A DNA stretch of 64,000 nt from Henckelia pumila (lineage: Eukaryota > Streptophyta > Magnoliopsida > Lamiales > Gesneriaceae), in the NCBI RefSeq assembly GCF_033568475.1, contig NC_133121.1, positions 83,410,589-83,474,588 on the forward strand. The letters are read 5' to 3'. Below the pieces are notes generated by a model. That model was given only the letters and a program-made list of their open reading frames with translations, made no database searches and had not been told where the DNA came from. Shown in pieces: positions 1-11,135 of the stretch. The translations under genes and the position numbers were made by a program. Numbering within the stretch: the stretch's first letter is position 1; each line of letters starts with the position of its first letter.

Positions 1-163
1 GCGGACCCTGCCCGTTTATTAGATAAAAGGATAAATACAAGAGAGAGGGACTAGGCCAAGACCTCTCAAGAAATTACAAAATCCAAAGCAATTCGAAAAT
101 AGTGAAGTAGCCAAAAAATTCAAAAATGAAAAAATAACAACAAACTCAATTACAGACTGTTTT

Positions 164-1028
164 AACTCTAATATACTGTAGACTAGATTTATCTAATATG
201 CAAATACTCTTGAGTATTCCTTGTATGTCCTGTGGTTGCAAGATGACCGAACCATAAGCCAAATCCATATTAGCTAATTCATCCGCTGCAACATTGGCTT
301 CCCGATAAACATGTAAATTTCAAACCACTGAATATATTAAGATCCCCTGAATCTGTGTTAGACTACAACTAAGCTCCCAAGCTGTGTTATCCGAATCCAA
401 GATAGCTAAAGCCACCATAGAGTCAACTTCGATCCATAGTGGGAACAGATTATAAAGTTTGCAAATCTGCAAACCCTTCAAAATAGCTAGTATTTCAACT
501 CTCGTATTCGTACCATAGCCAATGTGGTCATGGTATGCAATGATCGGCTTGCCACTATGATCCCTGACAATGCCACCAATCCCAGACTTGCCCCCTCCTT
601 TCGAACAACTGTCCGAGTTCAACTTGAATTCCCCAAATGCACGAGGCAACCATCGAATCACCCGAATAGAAGTAGCTCGGGTAATCGAATAGTTCAACCC
701 CAAGGACTGCGCAACTTCAACATAACCTGTCCAGTGAGCAGCTCTGAGCAAACCTGAATGGCCAATAGAAAATATAAACTCATTAATATGCAAAATAATC
801 CTGACCGAGTGGATGCGACTCTCTTTGTGCTTGTGTTCGTTTCTCGCTCGCCAAAGAAACCAAATAATCATAAACGAAATTAATTCCATGATGTTCTCTT
901 CTCTGTTCCAATCATCCGCTACCTTCCAATTAGCAAAATAATGGTAATTCTGAACTCGAAAGATGCTAGAAAAGAATTGCCAAACCGCCACTTCAGGAAC
1001 ACTCCCAATAAATATGTGATCAAAAGAC
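164..1028 (-). pseudogene. LINE ORF2 C-terminal part: zf-RVT tail and RNase H
   Basis: The minus-strand frame resumes the zinc-finger linker (FDHIFIGSVPE) directly after the gypsy insertion. It then gives an RNase H (RVT_3-like) domain with NSD, GIGGIVRD and a later EILAILKGL helix. An in-frame TGA at 320-322 interrupts it. Beyond the stop, in the same frame, the typical final motif REANVAADELAN follows, so the domain originally ran to about position 164. RNase H removes RNA from the RNA-DNA hybrid during target-primed reverse transcription. The stop would remove the last motif. Confidence 0.85.
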
Positions 1029-2498
1029 TATAGTGACCCAACCCGGATCCACTATCTAATCAGAGTTATAATAAAGCGCATGCAATAATACTTAAAGCAT
1101 AAGGAGCGGATAATTTAAAATACAACAAATCCAATCGGCAGAATACAACCGACGATAACATAAGTGTATAAATACCATTATACAACCAAATAAAAGGTTC
1201 AGGGTAAACAAATCACTGCCCTATAAAACCTCACACTCTTGGATCCTCAATCCTGCTGAGAGCCGCCTAGACCGTCCAGCCTCAAACCTGCCCCGCCACA
1301 AGGTACACCACAATACCCAAACACAGGGGCGTGAGCGACTATGCTCAATACGGAAGCAATGATATATGTACAAATATGCGCACACAGATGATTTAAAATC
1401 CCAGGTAAAACACTTGCTCATGGCGCCAGGAATATACAGTACCGGCTAGAGAGCGACTCCGCGGGGTACTCGTATATTCTATATCAGGGCTGAGCCAACC
1501 CCATCCTGACCCGAATCCAAAACAGGATACAAGTCCCATATGGAAACTGTCATACCTGACTCGAGTCCAACATGAGATCACTGTTCCCTATGGATACTGT
1601 CAATGACTCACATCTCTCGGGATGCAGTCATACGTAAAATCGTGCATGTGCTAAGGCGGTAAAACATGATAAAACATGATAAAACATATAGCACATACTC
1701 ATGCAACATATATGCAAATATATCATGCCGGCTATCTCGGTCAGTACTTACGTATCTCTAACACTGCTGGTCAAAACCTAGCTCCGCCGGTTTAGACTTC
1801 AAGCCTACTAGTTCAGTCTACTGCTACTATAATGTAATTACCCATGCATCAATAATTAAGCTCTAAAAGCCTTAACTAAGCTATTGAATACTCCTAAATA
1901 TTTTTATGAAGCCAAAGCTATACCTGCGTCCGTCGTTAGCCCTTTTCTGTAGATAGCCTCAAAACTAGGCCACAGCTCCGCTACGACGTCTAGATCGTTG
2001 CGCCACTTTCGGAATCCTGATAGGGCGCCTAGATCTCCCTAGATCTTAGTTTTAAGGCCTAGGAATCGAGAGAGAAGAGAGGAGAGAGGTGCAAGAAAAT
2101 GAATTTCGGATCCTCTATTTATAGCTACAGTTCGGGCCGTTCGAACTCGACTTCGGATCCTCCGAACTGGTTCGGATCCTCCGTTCCTGACTTCGGAGCC
2201 TCCGTTCCTGTTCGGAGCCCTGATCCTGACTTCGGATCCCCCGAAGTCCCATCAATGACGTCACCAATGACGCATTATCTTAGGAGCCTCTGATCCGAGT
2301 TCGGATCCCCCGAACCCGTTCGGAGCCTCCAAACCATCCGAACCCTCGGAACCTTTTCGACCATTTTTGAGTGTTTCGGATCCATTTTTGAACTCCTTAT
2401 AGCATTTTGGAAATTCCTTAATCATTTTTTACTAATTTTAAACATGATCACATGATTAATTACTCATTAATCATTAAATCTGGATATGGGTCACTACA
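1029..2498 (-). repeat. 3' LTR of the gypsy chromovirus
   Basis: This is a 1.47-kb copy of the LTR at 7195-8619. In element orientation it begins TGTAGTGACCC and ends GGGTCACTATA. A TATA box on the minus strand (tatttatag on plus, 2114-2122) is present here but absent from the 5' LTR. It also contains part of a degenerate TTCGGATCC array. Confidence 0.92.
2107..2345. repeat. Degenerate TTCGGA(T/G)CC(T/C)CCGA array in LTR
   Basis: About a dozen copies of a near-palindromic motif, TTCGGATCC or TTCGGAGCC followed by TCCG, lie here. A related, differently arranged array is at about 8250-8475 in the other LTR. The region is GC- and CpG-rich against an AT-rich background and lies around the expected promoter. 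Confidence 0.8.
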
Positions 2499-2512
2499 TT
2501 CTTCCCCACTTA
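2499..2512 (-). promoter_or_regulatory. Polypurine tract of the gypsy chromovirus
   Basis: Read on the minus strand, the purine-rich run AAGTGGGGAAGAA lies directly against the 3' LTR start TGTAGTG. This is where plus-strand DNA priming would occur. Confidence 0.85.
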
Positions 2513-2621
2513 AGAAATTTCGTCCTCGAAATTAAAGTCAGAGAAAAAGTACAAAACTCAACACGAATGTTCTTTATTACAACTGAACAAGTACAAACTT
2601 GATACAAAGAAGTACAAAATC

Positions 2622-5600
2622 TCAAAATAACTCGGGGTTCTCGGCTCGCATCCGGCTCTCTAACTCCCAAGTAGCTACCTCTGTACCTCTGCGCTGCCAC
2701 TGTACCATCACCAACGGTATACGCTTGTTACAAAGTACCTTTTCCTTCCTGTCTAGAATCCGTAGGGGTCTCTCCACATACGACAGATCCTGATGTAATT
2801 GTACCTCGATCGGATGCAAAATATGCGACTCATCCGCCACGTACTGTCTCAACAAGGACACGTGGAACACATCATGGATCCCCGAAAGAACTGGTGGCAA
2901 TTCCAGACGATAAGACACGTCCCCAACCTTTCCGAGAATCTCAAAAGGACCAATATATCTCGGTGTCAGCTTACCCTTGCGACCAAACCTCATCACCTTC
3001 TGGAAAGATGATACACGCAAGAATACATGCTTCCCTACCTCGAAGTGTAACGGCCTCCAGTGAGTGTTCGCGTAACTAGATTGTCGATCCTGGGCCACCT
3101 TAATCCTGCGTCGGATCAACTCCACTGCATCAGTCATCTGCTGAATCATCTAAGGACCCTCAACCTGACGCTCGCCAACCTCGTCCCAAAACAGAGGGGT
3201 ACGACAACGACGTCCATAAAGAGCCTCAAATGGTGCCATGCCAATGCTACGATGGAAACTATTATTGTAAGCGAACTCCACCAATGGTAAATGATCATGC
3301 CACGCTGGACCAAAATCCATCACCGCTGCGTGAAGCATATCCTCTAAAGTGCAAATAGTACGCTCGGACTGTCCATCCGTCTCTGGATGACAAGCCGTAC
3401 TCAAGCTCAAAGTAGTACCAAGGGCTCGCTAAAAACTACCCCAAAATTTCGAGGTGAATCTCGGATCTCTATCACTGACAATGCTCAACGGAATGTCATG
3501 CAATCGAACGATCTCCCGCACATACAATTGTGCCATCCTATCAAAGGTATAATCGCGGTTATAGGGAAGAAAATGCGGTGACTTAGATAATCAATCCACA
3601 ACAACCCAAATAGCATCACAATTCCTGGAAGACATAGGCAAGTGGGTGACAAAATCCATCGTCACATGCTCCCACTTCCAGTCAGGAATCTCTAAGCTGT
3701 GAAGTAACCCTCCGGGTCATCAAAACTCTGCCTTGACCTGCTGACACACAAGGCATCGGGATACAAACTAATAGACATTGCGCTTCATCCCTTTCCACCA
3801 AAATCGAGTGCAAAGATCCTTATACATCCTCATGCTGCCTGGATGTACAGAGAATCTATTGCGGTGAGCTTGCGATAGGATCTCATCCCTCAAAGCAGAA
3901 TCCTCGGGTACTACAACTCGACCAGAAAGACACAACAGATCGTCTCCTTGCATATGAAAACCAGAAGTATTACCACCTTCCGCCAAACGGGCTAACTTCT
4001 GAGTCTTCAGATCGGAATTCTGAGCTTCCCGAATTTGTCGATACAAGGCTGGCTCTGCATGCACAGAAGAAACACGAATCCCTTGCTGTTCTTTCTTATG
4101 ACGGAACGTGAATCCCAAAGAACAACACTCCTCCACTGCGTTCGAAACCGAACTGGTACGAAGGGAACTAACATAAATCTTGCGACTAAGCGCATCAACA
4201 ACGGGGTTCGATGAACCTGGATGGTAATTGATCTCACAATCATAATCCTTCAACAGATCAATCCAACGATGATGCCGCATGTTCAACTCAGCCTGAGTGA
4301 ACAGATACTTCAAACTCTTATGATCGGTGTAGATCTCGAATCTTTCTCCGTACAAATAGTGACGCCATTTCTTCAGAGCAAAGACAATGGCTGCAAGCTC
4401 TAGATCATTTACGGGATAGTTCTCTTCATGAGTTTTCAACTGTCTAGAAGCATAAGCAATCACGTGGCCATTCTGAGTCAACACGCACCCCAAACCCTGG
4501 AAAGAAGCATCAGTGTAGACTACAAACCCACCTGATCCAGACGGCAGAGCAAGAACTGGAGCTGTCATCAAACGACGTCTCAACTCACAAAAACTGTCTT
4601 CACAAGCTTCAGACCACACGAAAGAAGCATCTTTATTCGTCAACTGTGTCAAAGGCCTAGCTATCTGAGAGAAATTCTCCACAAAACGCCGGTAGTATCC
4701 TACCAAACCAAGAAAACTACGAATCTCAGAAGCTGTAGTCGGATGCGACCAATTTAGAATAACATCTGTCTTGCTAGGGTCAACAGATACGCCCTCCTGA
4801 AAAATGACGTGACCAAGGAATAGAACTCGGTCGATCCAGAAGTCACACTTGCTCAACTTCGCATACAACTACCTCTCTCTCAAAACTTGGAGTACAGTGT
4901 ATAGATGATAGGCATGTTCATCCATGCTGCGAGAATAAACCAAGATATCATTGATGAACACTACCACAAACTTATCTAGAAACTCGCGGAACACCCTGTT
5001 CATCAGATCCATAAAAATAGCTGGAGCATTCGCCAGACCAAACGGCATCACTAGAAACTCATAGTGTCCATACCGTGTACGAAATGCTGTCTTAGAAACA
5101 TCCTCCTGCCGAACTCGCAACTGATGATATCCAGACCGAAGATCAATCTTCGAATAGACAGAAGTACCCTGCAACTGATCAAAGAGATCATCTATCCGCG
5201 AAAGAGGATACTTATTCTTCACTGTCACTTGATTCAACTGACAGTAATCGATACACAACCGCACCGAACCATCCTTCTTTTTGACAAACAGCACTGGGGC
5301 TCCCCATGGCAAAACACTGGGTCGAATGTAGCCCTTATCAAGAAGATCTTGCAATTGCTTCTGCAGCTCTTTCATCTCTGATGGCGCTAAACGATAAGGA
5401 GCTCTGGAAATCGGTGCAGTCCCTGGCAGTAACTCAATGCCAAACTCGATCTCCCGTACTGGTGGCAAACCTGGAATTTCCTCCTTAAACACATCTGGAA
5501 AATCACGAACCACTGGTATCTCTCGGATATCTGGTTCCCCTAAGGATGCGTCAATGTCGTAGATAAGGCAGTCTTCCCCGCCAGACTCTAAAGCACGTCG

Positions 5601-7127
5601 GGCCTTCAGAGCAAAAACCACTGGCATCGGGGGTCGCGCTCCCTCACCATAGAAATACCAAGACTCGTCATCCTCCGAACGAAACTGAACAAACCTCTGA
5701 TAGCAATCCACTATCGCTCGATAGGCAGTCAAGATATCTATCCAAATTATGCAATCAAAATCCTCCATAGCTATAACCATCAGGTTAGCACTAAGTTGAT
5801 GCCCCTCAAAATCCAAAACACAACCCACAAGTAGATGCTTGGCTAAAATCTCGCTACCCATAGGAGTAGAAACCACTATCAACACGTCTAAGGGAATAAA
5901 TGTCAACTTATACTTCTTAGCAAAACGTGCTGATACGAAAGAATATGATGCACCAGTATCAATCAAAACATACGCAGGAAAACCACATAAACTACAGGTA
6001 CCTGCGATCATCCGATCACTGTCAGCCTTTTCCTGTTCCTGGTTAAGCGCAAAGACCTGACCCTGGGCATGTGGCCGCAAAGAAGAATAACCACGAGAAG
6101 GAGTCTGAGTAGGCTGTCGCTGAGACTGCTGCGGCTGCTGATGCTGCTGAGAATACTGCTGCTGATAAGGTGGCTGCTGGTACTGAGGTGGTTGAACAGA
6201 TGCCTGAGAACCTCCTGAACCACTCGCTGCCCCAATAAGCATCGGACAATCCCTCTTCATGTGACCCTCCTGGACACACTGGAAGCATGCATTGGTCGAT
6301 CGACCACACTGTCATGGCGGATGCCTGCGTCTGCACTAACGACATCGGTTCGGTCTCTGACCACCAAAATTATGCACTCCACCATATCCACATGAAGAAG
6401 AAGAAGTACCTCCTGTCTTCTTGAAAGACTGTCCTTTCGGACCCAAAGTACTGGCACTCGTTGACCTGGAAGAAGAAGAGAAGAGTCCCCTGTTCCTCCT
6501 GATACTGTCCTTTGCTTGGCGACAACGGTCCACCAAGCCCTTGTAGGTCATATCACTGCCCACAGCAACCATCCAATGAATCTCAGGGTTCAGACCTTGA
6601 AGGAAATGGTCGTACTTTGCCATAGAACTATCAGCAATGTGAGGACAATAAGGTAGCAGATCAAAGAACTTCTGCTGGTACTCCTCGATCGTCATCGTAC
6701 CCTGTCGCAGACTCAGTAACTCACTGGCTTTTGCCTGTCGAAGAGCTGAAGGGAAATACAATCTCTAATAAGCTGTACGAAACTCGCCCCAAGTAGATAC
6801 TCCTCTCGCTGCTATGAATGGTGCAAAAGTAGATCTCCACCACTTCCTCGCTCGACCCTCAAGCATAAAGGCAAGAATCTCCATCTTATCCTCGTCTGTG
6901 CAACGGAACTCCTGAAAACACTGCTTCATCCTCTCGAGCCAATTCTCAGCCTCCTCAGGCATCTCACCACCTATCAAGGGCTTCGGGCTAACCTCCTTAA
7001 ATCTGCGCATGCTAACTCGCCTGTGCTTCTCATGCTGACCTCGACGACGTCTACGATCATTCGGATCGCCCCATTGACCGCCGCCTACGCTATCGTGGCT
7101 CTCATCGTAATTTGTCATCTGTTGCAT
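2622..7127 (-). pseudogene. Gag-pol polyprotein of gypsy chromovirus, ten in-frame stops
   Basis: One reading frame runs 1,502 codons from ATG 7127 to TGA 2622 with no frameshift. It is broken by stops at 6765, 6336, 6312, 4869, 3768, 3720, 3717, 3591, 3429 and 3150. Gag occupies 7127-6336, and a zinc knuckle ([14 protein letters not shown]) lies near 6255-6290. The protease site is LIDTGAS near 5960. RT ([22 protein letters not shown]) is at about 5450-4880. RNase H ([14 protein letters not shown]) is at 4530-4190. Integrase (HPETDGQSERT) is at about 3890-3150, then a chromodomain-like tail ending ATWELESRMR. The RT active-site motif reads FIND where the family has (Y/F)IDD. The element cannot make its own polyprotein. 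Confidence 0.93.
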
Positions 7128-7177
7128 AAGAACAGATAATTACTTAATCCGCTTTTATGAAATTCCCAGTGCAATGC

Positions 7178-7189
7178 GCTCTGATACCA
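7178..7189 (-). promoter_or_regulatory. Primer-binding site, initiator Met tRNA
   Basis: The minus strand reads TGGTATCAGAGC, the standard plant retrotransposon site complementary to the 3' end of initiator methionine tRNA. It begins five bases inside the 5' LTR edge. Confidence 0.92.
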
Positions 7190-7194
7190 GAAAT

Positions 7195-8619
7195 TATAGT
7201 GACCCAACCCGGATCCACTATCTAATCAGAGTTATAATAAAGCGCATGCAATAATACTTAAAGCATAAGGAGCGGATAATTTAAAATACAACAAATCCAA
7301 TCGGCAGAATATAACCGACGATAAAATAAGTGTATAAATATCATTATACAACCAAATCGAAGGTTCAGGGTAAACAAATCCCTACTCTCTAAAACCTCAC
7401 ACTCTTGGATCCTCAATCCTGCTGAGAGCCGCCTGGACCGTCCAGCCTCAAACCTGCCCCGCCACAAGGTACACCACAATACCCAAACACAGGGGCGTGA
7501 GCGACTATGCTCAATACGAAAGCAATGATATATGTACAAATATGCGCACACAGATGATTTAAAATCCCAGGTAAAACACTTGTTCATGGCGCCAGGAATA
7601 TACAGTACCGGCTAGAGAGCGACTCCGTGGGGTACTCATATATTCTATATCAGAGCTGAGCCAACCCCATCCTGACCCGAATCCAAAACATGATACAAGT
7701 CCCATATGGAAACTGTCATACCTGACTCGATTCCAACATGAGATCACTGTTCCCTATGGATACTGTCAATGACTCACATCTCTCGGGATGCAGTCATACG
7801 TAAAATCGTGCATGTGCTAAGGCGGTAAAACATGCTAAAACATGATAAAACATATAGCACATACTCATGCAACATATATGAAAATATATCATGCCGGCTA
7901 TCTCGGTCAGTACTTACGTACCTCTAACACTACTGGTCAAAACCTAACTCCGCTGGTCTAGACTCCAAGCCTACTAGTCCAGTCTACTGCTACTACAATG
8001 TAATTACCCATGCATCAATAATTAAGCTCTAAAAGCCTTAACTAAGCTATTGAATACTCCTAAATATTTTTAGGAAGCCAAAGCTATACCTGCGTCTGTC
8101 GTTAGCCCTTTGCTGTCGATAGCCTCAAAACTAGGCCACAGCTCCGCTACGACGTCTAGATCGCTGCGCCACTTTTGGAATCCCGATAGGGCGCCTAGAT
8201 CTCCCTATATCTGAGTTTGAAGGCCTAGAAATCGAGAGAGAAGAGAGGAGAGACTTCGGAGCCTCCATTCCTGTTCGGAGCCCCCATTCCTGACTTCGGA
8301 TCCCCGAAGTCCCATCAATGATGTCACCCATTACGCATTATCTTCGGAGCCTCCGATCCGAGTTTGGATCCCCCAAACCCGTTCGGATCCTCCGATCTTA
8401 GGTTCGGATCCTCCGATCCAGTTCGGAGCCTCCTAACCCGGTTCGGAATCCGAACCATCCGAACCCTCGGAACCGTCCCGACCATTTTTTAGTGTTCTAG
8501 ATCCATTTTTGAACTCCTTAGAGCCTTTTGGAAATTCCTTAATCATGTTTTACTAATTTTAAACATGATTGCATGATTAATTACTCATTAATCATTAATT
8601 CTGGATACGGGTCACTACA
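7195..8619 (-). repeat. 5' LTR of the gypsy chromovirus
   Basis: This is a 1.42-kb partner of the LTR at 1029-2498, with scattered substitutions. Compared with the 3' LTR it lacks about 110 bp near 8250, including the TATA box. It has extra units of the TTCGGATCC-type array near 8380-8450. Confidence 0.92.
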
Positions 8620-8914
8620 CTCTTGTTCCCTACAGCATTGACACATAGAAGCTAAAGCAAATCCTCTAGATTTAAGGATATCATCAACAGGAAGCCTCTT
8701 ATAGAACCATCTCCAATAGAAGATCAAGATGGATGGATTAAACAATTTGGACCACCACCTCGAATCCACCCAATATCCGTACTCCTATGCCGAACCAACT
8801 CCCAAGCATAATTAACAGAAAATTGACCATTGGTGGTTGGTTTCCAAATAGCAATGCCCTTCAAAGTAGGGTGAATAAGAACCTCCATAATACGGAAAGA
8901 AATATCATGTGGAA
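8620..8914 (-). pseudogene. LINE ORF2 segment: zf-RVT zinc-binding region
   Basis: The minus-strand translation contains FYKRLPVDDILKSRG followed by CQCC, the hallmark of the zinc-binding domain after plant LINE reverse transcriptases. Upstream, at high coordinates, it gives IAIWKPTTNGQFSVNYAWEL, the usual link from RT to zinc finger. The segment is an island of LINE sequence between the gypsy element (ends 8619) and the Athila-like element (starts 8915). Its two edges match the LINE pieces at 1028 and 23420. Confidence 0.85.
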
Positions 8915-10273
8915 TGATAAATGCATTTTGTATGCATTAGTTTGTGATATTTTTATGTCTATTTTGTGTGCATTCACATTATTTTTATGTGTTTTTATGT
9001 GTTTTAGTGCATGTGTGTGTATTTCACTCTCCCGGTTGATTTTGTAGGAAAATGGATTTTCGAATAGTGAATTACGGAGCAGCTTTGGTCGAAAAATCAT
9101 TTTTAATTTTAGAGAGATCAAATCCAATCTCCACCGTTCAGAATGAAGTTCAAGATTTTTTAAAGCTGCTGTCCAAATTTCAGCTTGATCCGACGGTTAG
9201 AACTTGAGATATGAATTTTTCAAAATTGTCGCTCGCAGCAGAAATTGTGTGGCGCTCGAGCGAGATTTGAACTTGCCCGCGCGCGAGTTACAATTCCAGA
9301 AAGTTGCTTAATTTTGCGTGCTCGAGCGCAAATTCGGAAGAATTTTGAGTCTGGAAAATTACTTGTTGCGTAGGAAATTAATTGGTACGGGATCCGGACA
9401 CAACAAATAGAAGATATAACATATTTTTGGGGGTTCGGAAGTTCCAGAACGCAGACAACACAAGGGAGGCGGCTACAAGGCTTGGAAGAGAAGATTTTTC
9501 TTTTCTTTTCTTCTTTTTTTTATTTTTGAATTATTGTTTTCAATTATTGATTATTTTGTTTTCAACCAAGATGGAGTGATTGGGCCGAACAAATTCATGT
9601 AGAAAACTTGGATGTTTGTTTGGGATTTTTCAGACTTGATTTTATTTTATTGATTGTCAGATTTATATTTGTCTTGTGAATAGTCTGATCAACTATTTGC
9701 TTGATTGTTAATTGATTCCAAGTCGACAGATGAGGTATTGATTTCGATCACTTTGATAATTAACACATGGTAAAACCGACTAGAAATAGAATTCGGTTTT
9801 AGTATGCGGTTTGGGTGTAAACTGAATTTTCACAAATATTTAATGCATTCAAATTTGATTAGAATTACGAAAGATTAATCCGTCAATATTTGAATAGGTT
9901 TGATTGTTCTAAAAATAGTCCTTTGAATAAATTAGGAGAATTCTCGTGAATTAAGATTAAATCTGAGTCCTGAACCGGCTACATGTTACATGATTTGTTC
10001 GGTACCTACGTGTGTCTTGGTTGTCTCGTTTTAATTAAAATTATTTTTCAACTATTTTAATTCTTATTTCTTAGGCAGTTTTTATTATAAATTCTTATTT
10101 TATTTAAATAAAATTATTTTTTATGATTTTGTATAGATTAAGCTTCTATAATTAATTCTTGAGAATTGACTGCAGTCCCTGTGGGATCGATACTTGGACT
10201 CTCAGTCCACTTTACTATTACTTGACCTGGTACGCTTGCCAGTAGATTCATATCACACCGATTTAGCCGGTCA
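8915..10273 (+). repeat. 5' LTR of the Athila-like element
   Basis: It begins TGATAAATGCATTTTG and ends with CCGGTCA before the primer-binding site. Where the 3' LTR has CACTATAAATAGAAG, this copy has cacaacaaatagaag at about 9398-9412, so its TATA box is lost. It also lacks about 20 bp of the CpG-rich CTCGAGCG region seen near 13115-13160. Confidence 0.92.
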
Positions 10274-10279
10274 AGTTTT

Positions 10280-10297
10280 TGGCGCCGTTGCCGGGGA
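10280..10297 (+). promoter_or_regulatory. Primer-binding site of the Athila-like element
   Basis: TGGCGCCGTTGCCGGGGA lies a few bases after the 5' LTR. This motif is the usual first-strand priming site of Athila-type plant elements. Confidence 0.9.
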
Positions 10298-10439
10298 CTG
10301 TTTAGTTAATATTATGATAGATTATTTGCTAGAGACTAGACATTTTTTTTTCTATATTTTTGTTCCTTTGTTTGTTTGTTTTTTTTGTTTAATTTTAATT
10401 TCATTGTTTCTTACTTGTTAGGTACTTGAAGATGGATCA

Positions 10440-11135
10440 TCGATAGGTGTTCACAAGATTTGGCCAACAATACTCGAAGCCTTTCTATGATGCTTGGGGA
10501 GATTCAATGATTTGGCGAACAAATTTCGATGCCATGATTTTTCAAACTACACTCTATTTCAAATTTTTTATGGTGGTTTGGATGAGCTAACAAGACATTG
10601 GGTAGATTATGGAGCTTTGGCCACTGGCAGTCACTTGTTCAGCATAGATTACGACAGTGCGATGCACTTGTTAAATGATATGGCAGATTTCGACTACCAT
10701 TGGCATTGTGATCTTTCACTGCAGGGATGGAGTCACCAATATCCTCCACAATTCAACTCCACAAATCCAGAAGAGTGTATAGGGCATTTTGAGGATCATG
10801 TGGCTCAGTTGGAGAACATGGTGCGATGGCAGACAGAGACAAACCAGTTCTTAGAAAGCCGCATCAAGTCTTTGAGTTTTTTGGATGAACAGATTGCGCT
10901 TCTTAGAGAACCAATTTTTGAGATCTGCCAAGAGAATGAAGTAATTGAGACAGACCAAGAAGAACTATTTTTTGAAGAATCTTCATGTGACGAGGAGCCA
11001 AAAGTGATAGTGGAGGAGGAAGAAACATACAAAGCAAAAGATTTGACCTCGTCAATGGTCTTTACATGTACACCGTTAGAAGATACGACGTTCTTGCCAT
11101 TGACGCCACCTCCACAATATTGCATCCTCTATTAG
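10440..11135 (+). pseudogene. Athila-type gag remnant
   Basis: The 213-aa frame at 10494-11135 contains a retrotransposon gag core (GRFNDLANKFRCHDF, QIFYGGLDELTRHWVDYGA, MADFDYHWHCD). An acidic glutamate-rich tail with a possible coiled coil follows (QLENMVRWQTE). The expected upstream part, YDAW, is in another frame just before 10494, with the switch at the run gggg at 10496-10499. No zinc knuckle, protease or RT follows before the 3' LTR. Gag packages element RNA, and a gag-only element of this sort resembles the described TR-GAG class. Confidence 0.75.

Larger units (their letters stand above)
1029..8619 (-). mobile_element. Ty3/gypsy chromovirus (Tekay/Del-like), full structure, coding region decayed
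   Basis: On the minus strand the order is 5' LTR 8619-7195, primer-binding site 7189-7178, gag-pol 7127-2622, polypurine tract about 2512-2499, and 3' LTR 2498-1029. Domains run Gag, zinc knuckle, protease, RT, RNase H, integrase and a C-terminal chromodomain-like segment, the chromovirus order. It sits inside the LINE zinc-finger coding region. The flanks are agact on the left and acact or ctctt on the right depending on where the LTR edge is put, so the target duplication is imperfect. The lineage within chromoviruses is a tentative call from the integrase and chromodomain sequence. Confidence 0.92.

Noticed and set aside
1221..1581. Small minus-strand proteins with CFTWDF or SCWTRVRYD
   Set aside because: They lie in the LTR and are repeated at 7258-7747, with no codon-level conservation signal. 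They are LTR sequence.
5839..6060. Plus-strand frames across the gypsy gag-pol
   Set aside because: All are complements of the minus-strand polyprotein, whose domains are unmistakable.
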